A stretch of DNA of 6,936 bases from Chloroflexota bacterium. GTDB taxonomy: Bacteria; Chloroflexota; Limnocylindria; Limnocylindrales; CSP1-4. The stretch covers positions 1 through 6,936 of the forward strand of contig JAJYXX010000134.1 of the NCBI GenBank assembly GCA_021801545.1, given 5' to 3'. Shown here piece by piece: positions 5,766 through 6,936 of this stretch. Position 1 is the first letter of the stretch. Each line of letters begins with the position of its first letter. The notes under the pieces were generated by a model, which did not search any database, was not told the origin of the DNA, and saw only the letters and a list, made by a program, of their open reading frames with translations. The position numbers and the translations under genes are program-made.

Positions 5766-6539
5766 CTACGGGGCGACGATCGGCGGGAACGTCACGCTGT
5801 AGCTGATCCCGTAGCGGGTCTCGCCGGTCGGGTCGGAGCGGCGCGCGTCGAGGATCCGGCCGCTCGCCGGGTCGGCCCAGACGGTCGTCGTCACCGTGCC
5901 GCCGAAGGCGAGCGAGCGCGCCCGGTACTCCCAGCGCCAGCGCCCGTCCGGTTCGAGCGCCGTCTGCTCGACGATCGACCGATCGGTCGGGAGGTTCTTG
6001 CTCCAGGCGTCGACTGGCTGGCCGGTGTTCCGAAAGCCGCCGACGAGGGCGCCAGCGCCGCAGTCCCAGGCGCCGGGGACGGCGACGAACGAGCCGCCCT
6101 GGCCGTCCCAGGCCTTGGCGCCGACGCAGACGAAGACGACCTGGCCGTCGGCGACGGTTGCCGAGGCGTCGGGTTGGTAACGGAGCACCCCCGGGCTCGG
6201 GCCGATCACCGTGATCCGCAGGTGGCCGGCGTCGCCGAGGCCGCGACGGATGGCGTCCCAGAACGCCTCGACGGTCGGTGGCGCCGGCGGCTGGCTCGTC
6301 GTCGGGGCCGACGAGGAGGTCGGCGGCGGGTTCGCGGGCGGGGGTGGCGTCGGTGGGGGCGTCTCGGCGGCGGCTGCGGTCGGGGTGGGAGAGGAAGCGG
6401 GTGGCGTGGTCGCCGACGTGGCAGGTGAGGCCGGGACCGGTCTGCAGGCGGCGACGGCAAGCGCGGCGACCGCGACGGGGGCGAGCCACGGTCGTCGGCG
6501 CCGCGGTGCGGTCACGACTGGAGCGGGATCGGGCGTCAC
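5766..6539 (-). CDS. Proline/threonine-rich lipoprotein, unknown function
   Basis: A 257-residue predicted lipoprotein. The N terminus has RRRR at 13-16, a hydrophobic stretch 18-31 and a lipobox VAAC, with Cys32 as the lipidation site. Residues about 33-89 form a low-complexity Pro/Thr/Ser/Ala tether that would hold the globular part away from the membrane. The C-terminal domain, about 90-257, begins with a helix (VEAFWDAIRRGL) and continues with beta strands. It has two cysteines (138, 160) that may pair. The strand pattern and the segment WADPASGRILDARR are reminiscent of LolA/LprG-type lipoproteins, but this is a loose resemblance and I assign no function. The GTG start is supported by a -10-like box six bases upstream. 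The gene converges on the decarboxylase, with only 12 bases between the stop codons and no clear terminator. Confidence 0.85.
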   Translation of the reverse strand: MTPDPAPVVTAPRRRRPWLAPVAVAALAVAACRPVPASPATSATTPPASSPTPTAAAAETPPPTPPPPANPPPTSSSAPTTSQPPAPPTVEAFWDAIRRGLGDAGHLRITVIGPSPGVLRYQPDASATVADGQVVFVCVGAKAWDGQGGSFVAVPGAWDCGAGALVGGFRNTGQPVDAWSKNLPTDRSIVEQTALEPDGRWRWEYRARSLAFGGTVTTTVWADPASGRILDARRSDPTGETRYGISYSVTFPPIVAP

Positions 6540-6545
6540 CGGCTC

Positions 6546-6551
6546 ATCCTA
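6546..6551 (-). promoter_or_regulatory. -10 box for a leaderless lipoprotein transcript
   Basis: On the minus strand TAGGAT (TAnnnT) is followed by six bases (GAGCCG) and then the GTG at 6539. This is the same geometry as at the decarboxylase, so transcription would begin at the start codon. No Shine-Dalgarno of normal spacing is present. The element sits in the 26-base gap behind the upstream membrane protein gene, so the lipoprotein probably has its own promoter even if readthrough also occurs. Confidence 0.5.
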
Positions 6552-6565
6552 CGCGAACCGGTCGC

Positions 6566-6936
6566 TCAGAACGGCTTCGTGACCATCAGGAAGACGATCA
6601 GGAAGACGATCGCGGTCGTGGACAGGGCGAGGGTGACCGAGCGCGAGGCCGCCGTGGCGTAGGCCGCCGTCGCGGTGTCCCGCTCGGCCTCGACCACCTG
6701 GCGCCGGATCGCCGGGGCGAACAGGACGATCCCGACCGCGGCGGTCAGCAGGTAGAGCGCGATCGCGGCCGCGATCCAGCCGGTCTCGAAGCTGTACTGC
6801 CCGTCGAGGACCATCGCCACCCCGGTCACGAGCACGACGACGTAGAGCGGGTTCGCGAGCCGCCGATCGAGAAAGCGGATCCCCGAGATGGCGAACAGGA
6901 CCCGCTCACGGTCGCGCCCCGCGAGACGGAGCCAGA
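6566..6936 (-). CDS. Membrane protein, DUF2269-like (partial, 5' end off window)
   Basis: The reading frame stays open to the window edge, so only the C-terminal 122 residues are seen. A GTG at 6835 is internal and not the start, because conserved-looking sequence continues upstream of it. A cytoplasmic-looking charged stretch (AGRDRERVLFAISGIRFLDR) leads into three hydrophobic segments: PLYVVVLVTGVAMVL, WIAAAIALYLLTAAVGIVLF and the C-terminal TTAIVFLIVFLMVTKPF. Between the last two lies a charged amphipathic stretch (APAIRRQVVEAERDTATAAY). The pattern of an Arg-Leu-Ala-x-Pro motif before a TG-containing helix, then W and a further helix ending in P-x-x-R-R, resembles DUF2269 integral membrane proteins, whose function is unknown. 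The family call is from memory of the pattern. The lipoprotein gene follows after 26 bases. Confidence 0.72.
   Translation of the reverse strand, partial: WLRLAGRDRERVLFAISGIRFLDRRLANPLYVVVLVTGVAMVLDGQYSFETGWIAAAIALYLLTAAVGIVLFAPAIRRQVVEAERDTATAAYATAASRSVTLALSTTAIVFLIVFLMVTKPF

Noticed and set aside
6211..6582. Plus-strand Gly/Val-rich open frame of 123 codons opposite the lipoprotein
   Set aside because: It is the complement of the Pro/Thr-rich tether and lipobox region; the Gly runs are the antisense of proline codons.

Overview
The window is about 70% G+C bacterial chromosome and is densely coded. GTG starts are common, one tRNA carries an encoded CCA end, and two genes appear to be transcribed without a leader. 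This fits a high-GC Chloroflexota (for example a Limnocylindria-like lineage) or an actinobacterium. The assignment is a guess from sequence style, not from a marker tree.

Layout: (1) 3-2733, plus strand: a housekeeping pair, der (EngA, double-GTPase ribosome assembly factor) followed four bases later by gpsA (glycerol-3-phosphate dehydrogenase), almost certainly one transcript. (2) 2849-2925: tRNA-Pro(GGG) with its own -10 box and a hairpin terminator. (3) 3135-4007: a secreted two-domain protein of unknown function. It has a strong Shine-Dalgarno, an unusual set of inverted repeats in its upstream region, and a 13-bp hairpin terminator. (4) 4218-5753: a PLP-dependent group II (aromatic-L-amino-acid type) decarboxylase with a leaderless start and two near-identical 21-bp repeats upstream. 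(5) 5766-6936, minus strand, convergent with the decarboxylase: a proline/threonine-rich lipoprotein and, upstream of it, the 3' part of a membrane protein resembling DUF2269.

der and gpsA belong to core ribosome biogenesis and phospholipid precursor supply. The remaining genes look like independent transcription units and do not form an evident pathway. There are no mobile elements, CRISPR arrays or phage genes. No intergenic stretch exceeds 300 bases. The most interesting material is regulatory: a repeated TAnnnT - 6 nt - start codon arrangement, the repeat-rich leader of the secreted protein, and the paired repeats in front of the decarboxylase. I found no convincing undescribed multi-gene system.
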